64,000 nt of DNA from Telmatactis stephensoni. Its lineage: Eukaryota > Cnidaria > Anthozoa > Actiniaria > Isophelliidae. The stretch is from contig JALIZF010001537.1 in NCBI GenBank assembly GCA_029948255.1, positions 186,001 through 250,000 on the forward strand, written 5' to 3'. How positions within the stretch are numbered: the first letter of the stretch is position 1; each line of letters starts with the position of its first letter. The translations under genes were made by a program, and so were the position numbers. Shown here piece after piece: positions 31,890 to 43,125 of this stretch. The notes under the pieces were generated by a model, which saw nothing but the letters and a program-made list of their open reading frames with translations, had not been told where the DNA came from and ran no database searches.

Positions 31890-34800
31890 TAACGGATAGT
31901 TATGTATAGTGATGGACAGTGATGTATAGTGATAAGTAGTGATGGAAAGTGATGGCTAGTAACGGATAGTTATGTATAGTGATGGCCAGTGATGGATAGT
32001 GATGTATAGTGATAAGTAGTGATGGAAAGTGATGGCTAGTAACGGATAGTTATGTATAGTGATGGCCAGTGATGGATAGTGATGTATAGTGATAAGTAGT
32101 GATGGAAAGTGATGGCTAGTATATTAACGGATAGTTATGTATAGTGATGGCCAGTGATGGATAGTGATGTATAGTGATAAGTAGTGATGGAAAGTGATGG
32201 CTAGTAACGGATAGTTATGTATAGTGATGGCCAGTGATGGATAGTGATGGCTAGTGATGGGTAATGATGGAAAGTGATGGCTAGTAACGGATAGCTTTGT
32301 ATAGTGATGGCCAGTGATGGATAGTGATGTATAGTGATAAGTAGTGATGGAAAGTAATGGTTAGTAACGGATAGTTATGTATAGTGATGGCCAGTGATGG
32401 ATAGTGATAAGTAGTGATGGAAAGTGATGGCTAGTAACAGATAGTTATGTATAGTGATGGCCAGTGATGTATAGTGATAAGTAGTGATGGAAAGTGATGG
32501 CTAGTAACGGATAGTTATGTATAGTGATGGACAGTGATGTATAGTGATAGGTAGTGATGGAAAGTGATGGCTAGTAACGGATAGTTATGTATAGTGATGG
32601 CCAGTGATGTATAGTGATGCCTGATGATGGGTAATGATGGAAAGTGATGGCTAGTGACGGATTTTGATGCCTTGTGATGAATAGTGATGGGTAGTGATGA
32701 CTAGTGATGGAAAGTGATGAATAGTGACGGATAGTGATGTCTAGTGATGGATAGTGATATCTAGCCGGATGTCTAGTGAGGGATAGTGATGGCTAGTAAC
32801 GGATAGTGATGGATAGTGATGCCCAATGACGGACAGCGATGTGTAGTGATGCCTAGTGATGGGTAATGATGGAAAGTGATAGGTAGTGATGGATAGTGAC
32901 AGATAGTTATGGTCAATACCGGACAGTGATGGCTAATAACGGATAGTGGTGACTAGTAACTAATAGTGATGTATAGTGATGGCTAGTGACGGATATGGAT
33001 GGCTAGTGACGGATAGTGACGGATAGTGATGGCTAATAACGGATAGTCATGCCAAGTGACGGATAATGATGGCCAGTGACGGACAGTGATGGATAGTGAT
33101 GCCTAGTGATGGAAAGTGATGCCTAGTGACGGACAGTGATGCCTAGTGACGGACAGTGATGGAAAGTGATGCCTAGCGACGGCCAGTGATGTATAGTGAT
33201 GCCTAGTGATGGGTAATGATGGAAAGTGATGCCTAGTGACGGACAGTGATGGAAAGTGATTCCTAGTGACGGATAGTGATGGCTAGTGATGGGTAATGAT
33301 GGAAAGTGATGGCTGGTAACGGATGGTTATGTATAGTGATGGCCAGTGATGGATAGTGATGTCTAGTGATGGATAGTGATGCCCAGTGATTGATAGTGAT
33401 GAATAGTGATGCCTAGTGATGAGTAATGATGGAAAGTGGTAGGTAGTGATAGAAAGTGATGCCTAGTGACGGATAGTGATGGCTAGTAACGGATAGTTAT
33501 GTATAGTGATGGCCAGTGATGGATAGTGATGTATAGTGATAGGTAGTGATGGAAAGTGATGGCTAGTAACGGATAGTTATGTATAGTGATGGACAGTGAT
33601 GGATAGTGATGTATAGTGATAGGTAGTGATGGAAAGTGATGGCTAGTAACGGATAGTTATGTATAGTGATGGCCAGTGATGGATAGTGATGGATAGTGAT
33701 AAGTAGTGATGGAAAGTGATGGCTAGTATATTAACGGATAGTTATGTATAGTGATGGCCAGTGATGGATAGTGATGTATAGTGATAAGTAGTGATGGATA
33801 GATAGTGATGCCCAATGACGGACAGCGATGTGTAGTGATGCCTAGTGATGGGTAATGATGGAAAGTGATAGGTAGTGATGGATAGTGACGGATAGTTATG
33901 GTCAATACCGGACAGTGATGGCTAATAACGGATAGTGGTGACTAGTAACTAATAGTGATGTATAGTGATGGCTAGTGACGGATATCGATGGCTAGTGACG
34001 GATAGTGACGGATAGTGATGGCTAATAACGGATAGTCATGCCAAGTGACGGATAATGATGGCCAGTGACGGACAGTGATGGATAGTGATGCCTAGTGATG
34101 GAAAGTGATGCCTAGTGACGGACAGTGATGCCTAGTGACGGACAGTGATGGAAAGTGATGCCTAGCGACGGCCAGTGATGTATAGTGATGCCTAGTGATG
34201 GGTAATGATGGAAAGTGATGCCTAGTGACGGACAGTGATGGAAAGTGATTCCTAGTGACGGATAGTGATGGCTAGTGATGGGTAATGATGGAAAGTGATG
34301 GCTGGTAACGGATAGTTATGTATAGTGATGGCCAGTGATGGATAGTGATGTCTAGTGATGGATAGTGATGCCCAGTGATTGATAGTGATGAATAGTGATG
34401 CCTAGTGATGAGTAATGATGGAAAGTGGTAGGTAGTGATAGAAAGTGATGCCTAGTGACGGATAGTGATGGCTAGTAACGGATAGTTATGTATAGTGATG
34501 GCCAGTGATGGATAGTGATGTATAGTGATAGGTAGTGATGGAAAGTGATGGCTAGTAACGGATAGTTATGTATAGTGATGGACAGTGATGGATAGTGATG
34601 TATAGTGATAGGTAGTGATGGAAAGTGATGGCTAGTAACGGATAGTTATGTATAGTGATGGCCAGTGATGGATAGTGATGGATAGTGATAAGTAGTGATG
34701 GAAAGTGATGGCTAGTATATTAACGGATAGTTATGTATAGTGATGGCCAGTGATGGATAGTGATGTATAGTGATAAGTAGTGATGGAAAGTGATGGCTAG

Positions 34801-35377
34801 TAACGGATAGTTATGTATAGTGATGGCCAGTGATGGATAGTGATGTATAGTGATAGGTAGTGATGGAAAGTGATGGCTAGTAACGGATAGTTATGTATAG
34901 TGATGGCCAGTGATGGATAGTGATGTATAGTGATGCCTAGTAATGGGTAATGATGGAAAGTGATAGATAGTGACGGATAGTGATGCCTAGTGACGGATAG
35001 TGATAGCTAGTGACGGATAGTGATGGATAGTGATGACTAGTGATGGAAAGTGATGGCTATTGACGGATAGTGATGGATAGTGACGGATATCGATGCCTAG
35101 TAACGGATAGTGATGCCTGGTGATGGATAGTGATGCGTAGTGACGGATAGTGATGCGTAGTGACGGTTAGTGATGCGTGTGACGGATAATCATGGCTAGT
35201 AACGGATAATGATTTATAGTTATGGAGAGTGATGGATAGTGATGGATGATAACATGTAGTGATGCATACTAACGTCTGATGATGGCTAGTGATGTTCAGT
35301 TACGTGTAGTAGCAGTGACGGTATAGAATTATTGTGGATTTTTCCCCATTGGTGTATGTGAACATGGATGTATTACC
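31866..35377 (-). repeat. Right inverted-terminal satellite array of the giant element
   Basis: The same decamer family as the left array, in reverse orientation (ATAGTGATGG-type units on the plus strand). It runs from just after the transposase frame to about 35,300, then the unique 70-80-bp terminus ends at 35,377. The 80-bp higher-order unit is present. The array is about 3.5 kb, against about 2.6 kb on the left; most of the excess is a 989-bp internal duplication. Confidence 0.95.
32811..34789. repeat. 989-bp tandem duplication inside the right array
   Basis: A distinctive run containing GCCCAATGACGGACAGCGAT at 32821 recurs at 33810, offset 989 bp. The sequences after it agree almost base for base for nearly a kilobase, including rare variants such as GTCAATACCGGACAGTG and a lone ATTAACGG spacer. 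The first copy joins the second within GGATAGATAG near 33,800. The near identity implies a recent unequal exchange. Confidence 0.85.
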
Positions 35378-35401
35378 AACAATTCATTGTTAAACAGAAT
35401 T

Positions 35402-35549
35402 AAGTGATCACATTTAATCCATAAAAAAACACTACATATAACTAAAATAGCAAAAAATAGCACTAATTGACCAATAGGAAACAAATTATTCTGTACAATT
35501 TAGTGCTATCTCAATTTAGTACTTTTTCATGGGTTGAGTGTGATCACTT
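35402..35549. mobile_element. Palindromic MITE 1 of a related cluster
   Basis: AAGTGATCACATTTAATCCAT at the left pairs with ATGGGTTGAGTGTGATCACTT at the right. 148 bp, noncoding. Confidence 0.7.
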
Positions 35550-35581
35550 TAAAAGTTGATGGGTTTTCTCAGTTGCAAGTT

Positions 35582-35729
35582 TATTAGAGTGGTACTTAAT
35601 CTGTGAAACAAAATCTACTAGGCAGTTTGAATAGTCTTATCAAAACAAAAGAAAACAAGAGAAATAGTATTAAATGCCTGGATGGTAGACCAATATCTAC
35701 TTCGTGGATTTAATGCCATCACTCTAATA
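35582..35729. mobile_element. Palindromic MITE 2 of a related cluster
   Basis: TATTAGAGTGGTACTTAATC at the left pairs with GGATTTAATGCCATCACTCTAATA at the right, and GTGAAAC pairs loosely with CTTCGTG. 148 bp. Confidence 0.65.
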
Positions 35730-35793
35730 GCAGTTTATTGTTAAAAGTTGAGTTTGAGGTGTTGAATTACATCTTGTGATTACAATATTAATA

Positions 35794-35935
35794 GAGTGAT
35801 TTCAATAAACCTGGGCACTACTAGTAAGCAAATAAAAATTATTAGATGCTTAATGTTTTGTCTCCTTTTGTTCCTTTGCATCTAGTAAACACTAACAGCT
35901 AATCAGCATTGCCCAGGTTTATTGAAATCACTATC
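35794..35935. mobile_element. Palindromic MITE 3 of a related cluster
   Basis: AGTGATTTCAATAAACCTGG plus GCA is repeated exactly inverted near 35,910-35,932. About 142 bp. Confidence 0.75.
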
Positions 35936-36296
35936 AACCCACAAAATATAATGTAGTTAATAGACCAGTCACAGAGTACAAGCACAAAAACTGTGCAATG
36001 CAAGCAGCCCTAAATAATAACTAAATTATGCAAATTCTGTTTTCTAGTGTTCAATTACTGCTAATAATTTGGTACTAAATAGACTGCAAAGTATTGCTCT
36101 TGGTGTTTGCTCTCTAGTAACCCAAGTGTCCATTGTTTTGGTTTGTCTAATGAACTCTTATTCATCTCATTACTCGTGTTTAAGTTTAATTTTTACAGTT
36201 TTTTTCAGTCACTCAAAGAACACAATAAAACATTGAGTTTGGAATAATTGACACTCTAAAAATATTGTTTACTTAATTGCTTTCTGCTTTGGTACT

Positions 36297-36432
36297 CTAG
36301 AGTGGTTTTCATTAACCTGTGAAGCACATTTTAGTGTATTACACTCTAATTGCATTGTGTTATTTTGTTGTCATTTGACTATTACACTTTTAAAAAAAAC
36401 ACTGTTTTACGGGTTAATGAAAATCACTCTAG
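36297..36432. mobile_element. Palindromic MITE 4 of a related cluster
   Basis: CTAGAGTGGTTTTCATTAACC plus TGT pairs with ACGGGTTAATGAAAATCACTCTAG. 136 bp. The GAGTGRTTTTCATTAACC ends are clearly a variant of MITE 3's GAGTGATTTCAATAAACC. A fifth, more decayed member may lie at about 36,432-36,625. Confidence 0.75.
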
Positions 36433-36702
36433 GGTTTACATGCATTGTCCAAACTTAAATATTCTTTTTACCCTAACATTAGTTTATTACATTTCACCTG
36501 TGAACAAGTGCTTGATTTGAATGGTGTAAAATCATTTGTTTTTCATTGCTTTTATCAGTGCTATTTTACAGCATTTTATAGCTTCCTAGTACTATTTCAT
36601 AGGTTAAATGCAATCACTTGTTTGACTAATGCATACTTTGATTATTGGTATATTGAGTAAACATCTGATGATGTGGACTAAAAAGTTTTAAGAGCAGTCA
36701 AT

Positions 36703-37610
36703 TTAGGCCAAATAGTTTTGGACAGTTGGTGGGTCAAGCTGGAAAAATCTTGATGTTGTGTTCCCATAAAGGCAGGTGAGGATGTTTCTGAAAAGTGTAG
36801 CAACTATATAGTACTTTCCCACTGCATTCATAATATCTACTAGAATATCTAAAAGGCCAGAGTCTTTGAGCATTCCTGAATCGTGACGACGGCCTTCCAC
36901 AGGACCATAAAGATTTGCTACAAGACCATTTGGAATGGCTATAGCTTGAAATTTCAGAGCGTGAACTCGTTTATCCCGTTATAAACTACACATTGATTTT
37001 CTCCAGGGCGGCATATTGGACATACTGTGCCATCGATGAACCCAAAGCAATTTGTTAGCAGACTTCCTTTTCTAGCAATTGCTTGAGAGTATTCTTGCAA
37101 AGCAATAGGGGAGAGAAATGGTTGGTTCCAAGAGGTTAAACGAAAACCATGATGATTATCGACCCAGTCGAGTACAGCGTCGGATAACATACAAAGTTCG
37201 GGCACTGGACAAGCAAAACAGTAGATTAAATCAAAGTAGCGGCATGGATAGGCCAGTCTTTTCAGCAACAAGCATAGTCCTTCCACTCCATCACAGACTG
37301 TCCCTTGAGGGCATTTGATTTTTTCTGGGATCTGCAATGCATTCTTTAAAGCTACAAGGTCGTCTTTGGCCACTCTGAAATTTGCTTCGCATTCGCTTGA
37401 AGTAAAATCGTCGTGGCAAAATGGTTCAAAATCACAGTATGGATAAGTAGCATTGGTTGGCTCGTAGTATTCATAAAGCGTGAGAAACTCTCATCGAGAT
37501 AACCCTCAACATAAGCTGATAAAAGAGCATTTCTAACTTCTTCGAATGACATTTTCCTTTTCCACAGCAGGTAGTCCCTGTCACAGTCTATCGCTTCGTT
37601 GTTGTCATCT
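36703..37610 (-). pseudogene. PIF/Harbinger nuclease (DDE_4-type), decayed
   Basis: Reading leftward, DRDYLLWKRKMSFEEVRNAL begins after a possible AG acceptor near 37,606. A frameshift near 37,490 leads to a region reading PEKIKCPQGTVCDGVEGLC. Next come WNQPFLSP and NCFGFIDGTV with the first catalytic Asp. A second frameshift near 36,965 follows YNG, then HALKFQ...PNGLVANLYGPVEG, which is characteristic Harbinger nuclease sequence. The expected third motif (YGDxAYP-like) is degraded near 36,780. It is on the same strand as, and 70 bp downstream of, the THAP exon. No Harbinger TIRs were found around it. Confidence 0.75.
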
Positions 37611-37663
37611 TAATGTAAACAAATCATGCGAATTTCACGCCCTACTCTTGTACTCGGCCCAGT

Positions 37664-37981
37664 CTACAATGACCGGGTTTTGACGTAGTCCGTAGTCCGT
37701 ACTCGCTGAATCTTAATTCTTGGTTTTTCATGGCCTGGTAGTAGAGTCAATCTTATGGTAAAGTCCTCAGGCTTAAAGTGTTTCGAGCAAACAGAGGAAA
37801 ACTTTTTACGCTTTGTGTCCACAAACTTTGTCCAAATCCTCCGTCTCTTCACAGCTTCTGCTCTTTCGTCGTCATAAAACGGAATTGTATACAAAAAAAT
37901 TCCTTCTTTTGGGTTCGGAGTACTATCACAACCCCAGACGACACACCAGTTCAGCATATCGCTGTAAAAAATGGTTTTCAA
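37664..37981 (-). CDS. THAP-domain protein (single exon, about 105 aa)
   Basis: After MKTIFYSDML the frame gives CVVWGCDSTPNPKEGIFLYT (C-x4-C), then RRRIWTKFV with the conserved Trp, and FSSVCSKHFKPEDF (C-x2-H-F-x-P-x-x-F). These are the zinc ligands and signature of a THAP DNA-binding domain. It ends in a basic tail VKTRSL. THAP domains occur in host regulators and in P-element and Harbinger-associated proteins. The next features downstream on the same strand are Harbinger nuclease remnants, so it may be the DNA-binding partner of that element. The domain itself is intact. Confidence 0.75.
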   Translation of the reverse strand: MKTIFYSDMLNWCVVWGCDSTPNPKEGIFLYTIPFYDDERAEAVKRRRIWTKFVDTKRKKFSSVCSKHFKPEDFTIRLTLLPGHEKPRIKIQRVRTTDYVKTRSL

Positions 37982-38443
37982 ACAAAATATTTATCTTAAA
38001 AATGAATGAATGCTCAGAAATATGCTAAAGTACGCCAAAGTTTATATCTAAGAACCAAGAGTGTCGTTCCTTTGTAGACGTCACAATAGGCTCGATCCAG
38101 GCTCCCTGGAAAGACCTCGTCCTCTTGGGATTTGTTGCAAATATGGCAAAAATTGCTACATTGAAACACTCACTAAAAATTGCAAATTGAACAAATTTGA
38201 AAAAAAATTGTTGCTCCAAAAAAAGTGTTGCTCCAAAGACTATATAGATTTTGAAAAAATACCATATAAATAGGGTTCAGTTGCACTTTAAACTTGGACC
38301 TTGGCTGTACATTTCTTGTTATCTAGATGCAGCTGGGTCCCCTTTACCCCGTCATGGTAGCCAGGTTGGGTTTTGCCAAAAGGTAGCCCATTGACATTTA
38401 ATTTGTTTTTTGTCTGCCGAATATTATTTTTCTTTGTTTCAGC
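37982..38443. other. Noncoding stretch
   Basis: No gene or repeat recognised. A TTTGTTTCAG acceptor precedes the ATG at 38444. Confidence 0.4.
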
Positions 38444-39236
38444 ATGCCTCCAGCACGTTCTCAGCGGCGATTCCGTGTTCAAACAAGATCTCAGAGAAGA
38501 AATACCAACCAACCAGTAGCATCTGAGTCACCAGCAGTTGAGTCAGCTACAAGTACTAGCTCAGTAGCAGCCCTGCAATCTTCATTGATTGAGCAATTAG
38601 TAACAACAATCACAGCTAAGGTTACAGACAACCTTGCACCACTACTTGGTAACCGACAACAAAACGAGGCAAGTTCTGGGCCGTCTGACACATTGGTGGA
38701 ATCACCAGTTGCTAGTGCCAACAATGTTGTAGGTGCTGCGGTGAACAGATTTAGTGGAAGCTTAACAGGTGAGCTGAGGGTAGACAAGGAGACCCCTTCA
38801 AGACCACATTAACTTTTTCAGTCGGTGGGTGTAGCACTTGACACAAGAGTGCCAGCCAAAATCAAATCCAAAATCTGGAGCCATGAATACATAGACCTGG
38901 GTAGCTTGCTTGTCAACCCCATTCAGGAAAAGAAATACCAACTTGAATGAATGGTAATGGTAATCAACCACATTCTCTTTGTTTGGGATCGACCTCCAAG
39001 CCAAAACGAATCCAGACCATAGAAATCTGGGTGTCAGCATTCCCTATATTTGTCTCTATTTCCACTCAAAAGTTTCCTAGTGAGGCACCAGCACTTATGA
39101 AGTATGCTGATACAATTCAGGATTTGGCGGGAAGGGGAAACAATTGGCAATATTATGACAAAAACTTTCGTTTTCTTCGCCAAGCTGACTCCTCTTCCTT
39201 GCCTTGGGGCAGTTTGCACTGTGAGTTGTGGCTGAA
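38444..39236 (+). pseudogene. Gag-like retroelement protein remnant (possibly DIRS-like)
   Basis: The first block (38444-38812) starts MPPARSQRRFRVQTRSQRRN, with a Ser/Thr/Ala-rich body, and ends GSLTGELR. After a possible TTTTTCAG acceptor at about 38,820 the reading continues VPAKIKSKIWSHEYIDLGS. A stop and a frameshift near 38,950 follow, then a long run with RIQTIEIWVSAFPIFVSIST, EAPALMKYADTIQDLAG and QYYDKNFRFLRQ, ending SLHCELWLK. This trio resembles the capsid-like ORF preceding reverse transcriptase/recombinase genes in some cnidarian DIRS-type elements. That identification is from memory and uncertain. It is cut at 39,237 by an ATTCG microsatellite, and no polymerase follows. Confidence 0.45.
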
Positions 39237-39275
39237 GTCGATTCGATTCGATTCGATTCGATTCGATTCGATTCT
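39237..39275. repeat. (ATTCG)n microsatellite
   Basis: Seven to eight perfect ATTCG units directly at the 3' edge of the gag-like remnant. Confidence 0.95.
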
Positions 39276-39921
39276 TTTTTTTGTTGCAATGTTTAAACCT
39301 GAAATATTCAAATATCCAAACAAAGACCAACAAAGAGCTCGAATGAGAACGTGACATCAAAGAAGAATACAAAGATGGACAGCCTTATAGATTACTAACA
39401 TTTTTCTTGAATTAATACACTGAGAATAATAAGGTAAGATATGCCTCAATTTCTAAAAAGACTTTGATCTAACACATAGCATAGAATTTATACATGAAAT
39501 GAAATAGCTGGATATCAAGAAAATGTTTCTGCATTGACATTGAAACTTTAGTTAATACAACTCAACAACTACATCAGACCTATTTTGAAAAATATATATC
39601 TTTCTTATCTTAATAACAAATAGGATTGAATAATAGGAAAAATAGAAAAATAGGATTTTCCTTTGAAAAACATAGTTTATGAAATTACAATTACATTTAT
39701 GAGTAAATAGGCTTTAAATTTATTTTCAATAGAGTTTTTCTGTATCTTCTGTTTTTCATAGGGCTTTGTTTTTCACAGCCCTCAAAATACAGTAGCTGAT
39801 TGCATTGTATGTTGTTGAATAAGATCACTCGAGCATTAAATTAAGAGTGTGAAAAGCTATTGTTGCTTTCATAAAATACCGGCTTTGTAGCTCAGATGGG
39901 TCAAATAACCATTGAACAAAA
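39276..39921. other. Noncoding AT-rich stretch
   Basis: No gene or repeat recognised. Confidence 0.4.
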
Positions 39922-41044
39922 ATGGTTCCAACGTTACCGGCTTTTATTTTTGATATTCTTGCGTTTCTTGTACTATATTTACACATTTTAACTTGTGGTA
40001 CAGTTCCTCCGCCTCCTTTACCACTTGATGCTCTGCTTGAAGGTATTGAAGCTTTCCTGAACATCGTTACACGGTTGCTGGTACCGATACATGTAATCAT
40101 CGGAAACCACTACGATAGTAATCGTTGGTTAACACCTCGCCGATATAGCATTTGGAACACCGCTGCAGCCCACCCCGAGTACTTTTGGTTTTTGACGGGA
40201 GAGACACCTGGTAGTGTAACGAGTGGTAGAGGGCATCGGAGTCGAAGTAGAGTTGCGAGTTCGAGAACCTTGGAATCCGCGTAGGCGTATTAGAAGAACT
40301 AGACCATGTGCTCTTTGTTTACATGACAGAATTTTACTAACATTCGTATGGCTAAGACAATACTACACTCTAACAAGTCTGGCCCAGTTGTTTCATATGT
40401 TTCTCCAAGTAATGTCCATGACATAATTTTTACAATTCGTTCCAATTGTATACCAACATTATGTTCATCGGTACATTGCATGGAATAGTGAAAATGAATG
40501 GGACAACCAACGTGGTGAGTTTGAAGAGCTACCAAAAGCAGTTGATGCCATTGACGCATTTGCAGTTCAGATCAACAGGCCTCAAGGTGATGCACAGCGA
40601 TTGTATTATAGAAGAGATCGAGGATATCATTTCGTCAATTTCCACGTAGTTGTTGACAATGATGGCTTCTTTCAGCTTTTAAGAGGTGGATTTCTGGAGC
40701 ATGTAACTGATTCTGCATCGTACGCACGTTTACCACACATAGGCTACAGGTGGCAACTCCAACTCCCTCGCAACTTGGATGGGGGATATCCCTCAGTTTA
40801 CCCTCTTTTAACGCCATTCCGAAGACCAAGACAAGACCAAGACTAATCGGGAGTTACATGGGGCAAGAGAACGGGTTGAAAACAGAATCGGAGATGCAAG
40901 GATATACCGCTCTATTCCTGGGCGTTCTGGTAGATTCCGTGGCGACAGGCATTTTGTATCTGTGGTTGTTAGTACCATACTTGCACTTGTGAATAGACGG
41001 CGGAGATTAGTTAGAAGAATTAGAGAACAATTCTTAAATATATA
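39922..41044 (+). pseudogene. Second PIF/Harbinger-type (DDE_4) transposase, decayed
   Basis: The reading begins MVPTLPAFIFDILAF with a leucine-rich segment, then shifts frame near 40,090. The next block has RRRIRRTRPCALCL and the helical QYYTLTSLAQLFHM. After a second shift near 40,440 comes the nuclease: PKAVDAIDAFAVQINRP with the first Asp, RGYHFVNFHVVVDNDG, GGFLEHVTDSASYARLP, and GGYPSVYPLLTPFRRP where the Asp-containing motif is expected. A final shift near 40,840 leads to ERVENRIGDARIYRSIPG and an arginine-rich end (RRRRLVRRIREQF). Order and motifs fit a Harbinger-like nuclease different from the one at 36.7 kb. At least three frameshifts make it nonfunctional. Confidence 0.65.
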
Positions 41045-42515
41045 AAATGTTTAAATTGCAATTATATCTTGGCTAGGCGCAGTGTAAAGAGTAGACCTTA
41101 TCAATAGGCCCATAGTATACCTATTTGCACAAACATTGATTCTTCAAAGCATAGAAGCTGAAACCGAAATGAACAATGGGGAATCTGATAGGAGCACTTG
41201 GATGAAAATCCATGAAAATTGAAAATGATTTGAAGCTAAATGAAACCTATGTACTCAGTGCCAATAATCACCACTGAAGCAAATTTTTCTTCACATCCAA
41301 ATGAGAGAGATAGAAATTGTCAAGTATTCTAAGCCTTTGAAATTGTGAGTAAATGACGTTCATTTACTCAACCCATTGTTCTTTTAGGTTTTAAACCAAA
41401 ATTTCTCTGTGATAATGAGCTTAAAATGTAGATTTTTTTGGCAGAAGAGTAGCTAGTATTTAGCTATATTCATTTTCATATAGAAATAATCAGTTTCCAA
41501 CTTTCACAGTTTCCGATTTGTGTCCAAGTGGGCCTTTAAAGAAACACGCCATATCCCCATGCTTCTAAAATCGACCGAGAAAAATACTTGGTATTCCAAA
41601 CGGCGATCGCAAAATTCATAGATAAAACAAATGAAAATCCATATATTACTAGTGTACTCAGGAGCCATGCATTTCGGTCTCAGCTTTTAGGCTACAGGGA
41701 AAACGGCGTACTTTTGTTTTCTCGCAAAACTGATCCCAAAATGCACTACAGTTTCCTATATGGCCTAGAACTTGGTTCGACATGCTTGATCCTATGCACT
41801 CTGTGTGAACAATAGAATTTTTCTTAACCCTAGCTGACAAATGTTATGAAAGTTGTAGCTGATGCCCTGCAAATCCACGAAACAGACGTTGAAGATATGT
41901 TACTGAGCAATTGCACATGGGAACGTTTCGGAGGATGGCATTAGGAGGAGGTCAACAACTCAGCCTATTTGATGAACTCACAATTTTTTTTAGTACGATG
42001 CATGTGTACTCATCTCAGAAAAATACAGTTTCTGATACCAAAGAATACCAGGATTTACTGTCAATGTTTACAGGAAATGCAAGAATAAGAGAGACAAGTA
42101 AGAAAATTATTATTTTTGTTGGTGAGCTTTGACTTGAACATTATCAAAAATTTGAATTATTGTTCTAAATGAGCCTGCATTTATCCAACTTTTTCTCAAG
42201 TCTGTCAGAAAAACCATGCATTGAGACACCTAGCAAATTGCATGATTATATATAGTCTGCATTCTCAAAAAAGGTTGTCCAGATGAAAAGACATTTAGTC
42301 ATTAATAAATTCATTTGCATATATCAAATTATCAAATTTTTGCAGGAATTTCAATTCAAAATACCAAAATACATTGCATATTATATACATATTGTGCAAA
42401 ATAAATTGTAGTTTTAGCGTTACCGGGCATCAAATTAGTTGTCATCTATCGGATTAGAAGTCTTCTACATAATTATTTAGTTGCATCTCATCAAACATTC
42501 TATGTATTTCGAACT
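41045..42515. other. Stretch without recognised gene
   Basis: Only short unrelated open frames (for example around 41,590-41,815 and 41,911-42,132). None shows a motif I know or consistent splice sites. Confidence 0.4.
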
Positions 42516-42600
42516 TGTGCGAAATGACTTAAGATATTGTGCGAAATGACTTTTTTTGTGCGAAATGACTTGTGCGAAATGACTTTTGTGCAAAATCACT
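42516..42600. repeat. Short tandem repeat, unit TTGTGCGAAATGACTT
   Basis: Four to five imperfect copies of (T)GTGCGAAATGACTT with variable T spacers, immediately before the LINE remnant. Confidence 0.85.
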
Positions 42601-42602
42601 GG

Positions 42603-42871
42603 TATTCCAAAAGAGTCACTGCTTAGAGGCAAGAAGCACTTGAAAAACAAGCTTACTACGCATCTTGGCTACGTGGAGAATAACAACATCTAGCCTAACA
42701 CCAAGAACGAGGGAGCTCTTCAATGAAGTGAGATCGTATCGAAAAACATTCAATCTTAAGAGCTGTTGGATTTTTAACGGTAAGGTCTTTTTGCAAGAAT
42801 CTGAAGACTCTAGGTTAGCATTTGATTCCCTGGCTTCTTTCCATGAGTACAAAGATGGCTGTGAGTACTGA
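42603..42871 (+). pseudogene. LINE ORF1 C-terminal fragment
   Basis: The frame gives SLTPRTRELFNEVRSYRK and then FNLKSCWIFNGKVFLQESED, resembling the C-terminal domain of LINE ORF1 nucleic-acid-binding proteins. The ORF2 endonuclease follows about 250 bp later, consistent with an ORF1-ORF2 layout. Confidence 0.5.
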
Positions 42872-43125
42872 CTGTAGTCGTAATGTTAACTGACTTTCAA
42901 TATCAATCATGAACTCTACTGAAAGTATTCTACCTTTCTGTAACCTGGACAATGACGATTTTCGTTTATTGATATATGAGTTACAGAATGGTCCAGTAAA
43001 ATTTGATAATGATAGGCTTTCTTCATTATGTTTCAATCCTATTGCATTTGATTCCAAACGTCAATTGATTTTAACTAGGGACATCGACCCGGATAACAAC
43101 TTATTTGAGAATTTGACTAACACTT

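Larger units (their letters stand above)
10933..35378. mobile_element. Giant (about 24.4 kb) DNA transposon with inverted decanucleotide-satellite termini
   Basis: The two ends match inverted. The left starts CGGTAATACGTCCATGTTC and the right, reversed, starts TGGTAATACATCCATGTTC. Both then share a further 70 bp of unique sequence and run into the same order of decamer units for at least about 450 bp. A direct repeat ACAATT (ACAATTC if one base of asymmetry is allowed) flanks both ends at 10927-10933 and 35379-35385. Long matching inverted ends plus a target duplication are the signature of a cut-and-paste element. Inside, next to the right array, is a DDE transposase gene (30270-31889). A 6-7-bp duplication fits Dada-like or Polinton-like integration better than hAT (8) or Mutator (9); I see no Polinton genes. 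The superfamily is unassigned. Confidence 0.75.

Noticed and set aside
33723..33905. 60-codon open frame in the right satellite, minus strand
   Set aside because: Same repeat artefact, PSLGITTH-type periodic peptide.
10933..35378. Polinton/Maverick element
   Set aside because: A 6-bp duplication and large size fit, but no DNA polymerase B, retroviral-type integrase, ATPase or capsid genes of that class are present; the only integrase here belongs to the gypsy insertion.
39034..39372. 112-codon minus-strand frame
   Set aside because: Includes the translated ATTCG microsatellite and is opposite the gag-like remnant.
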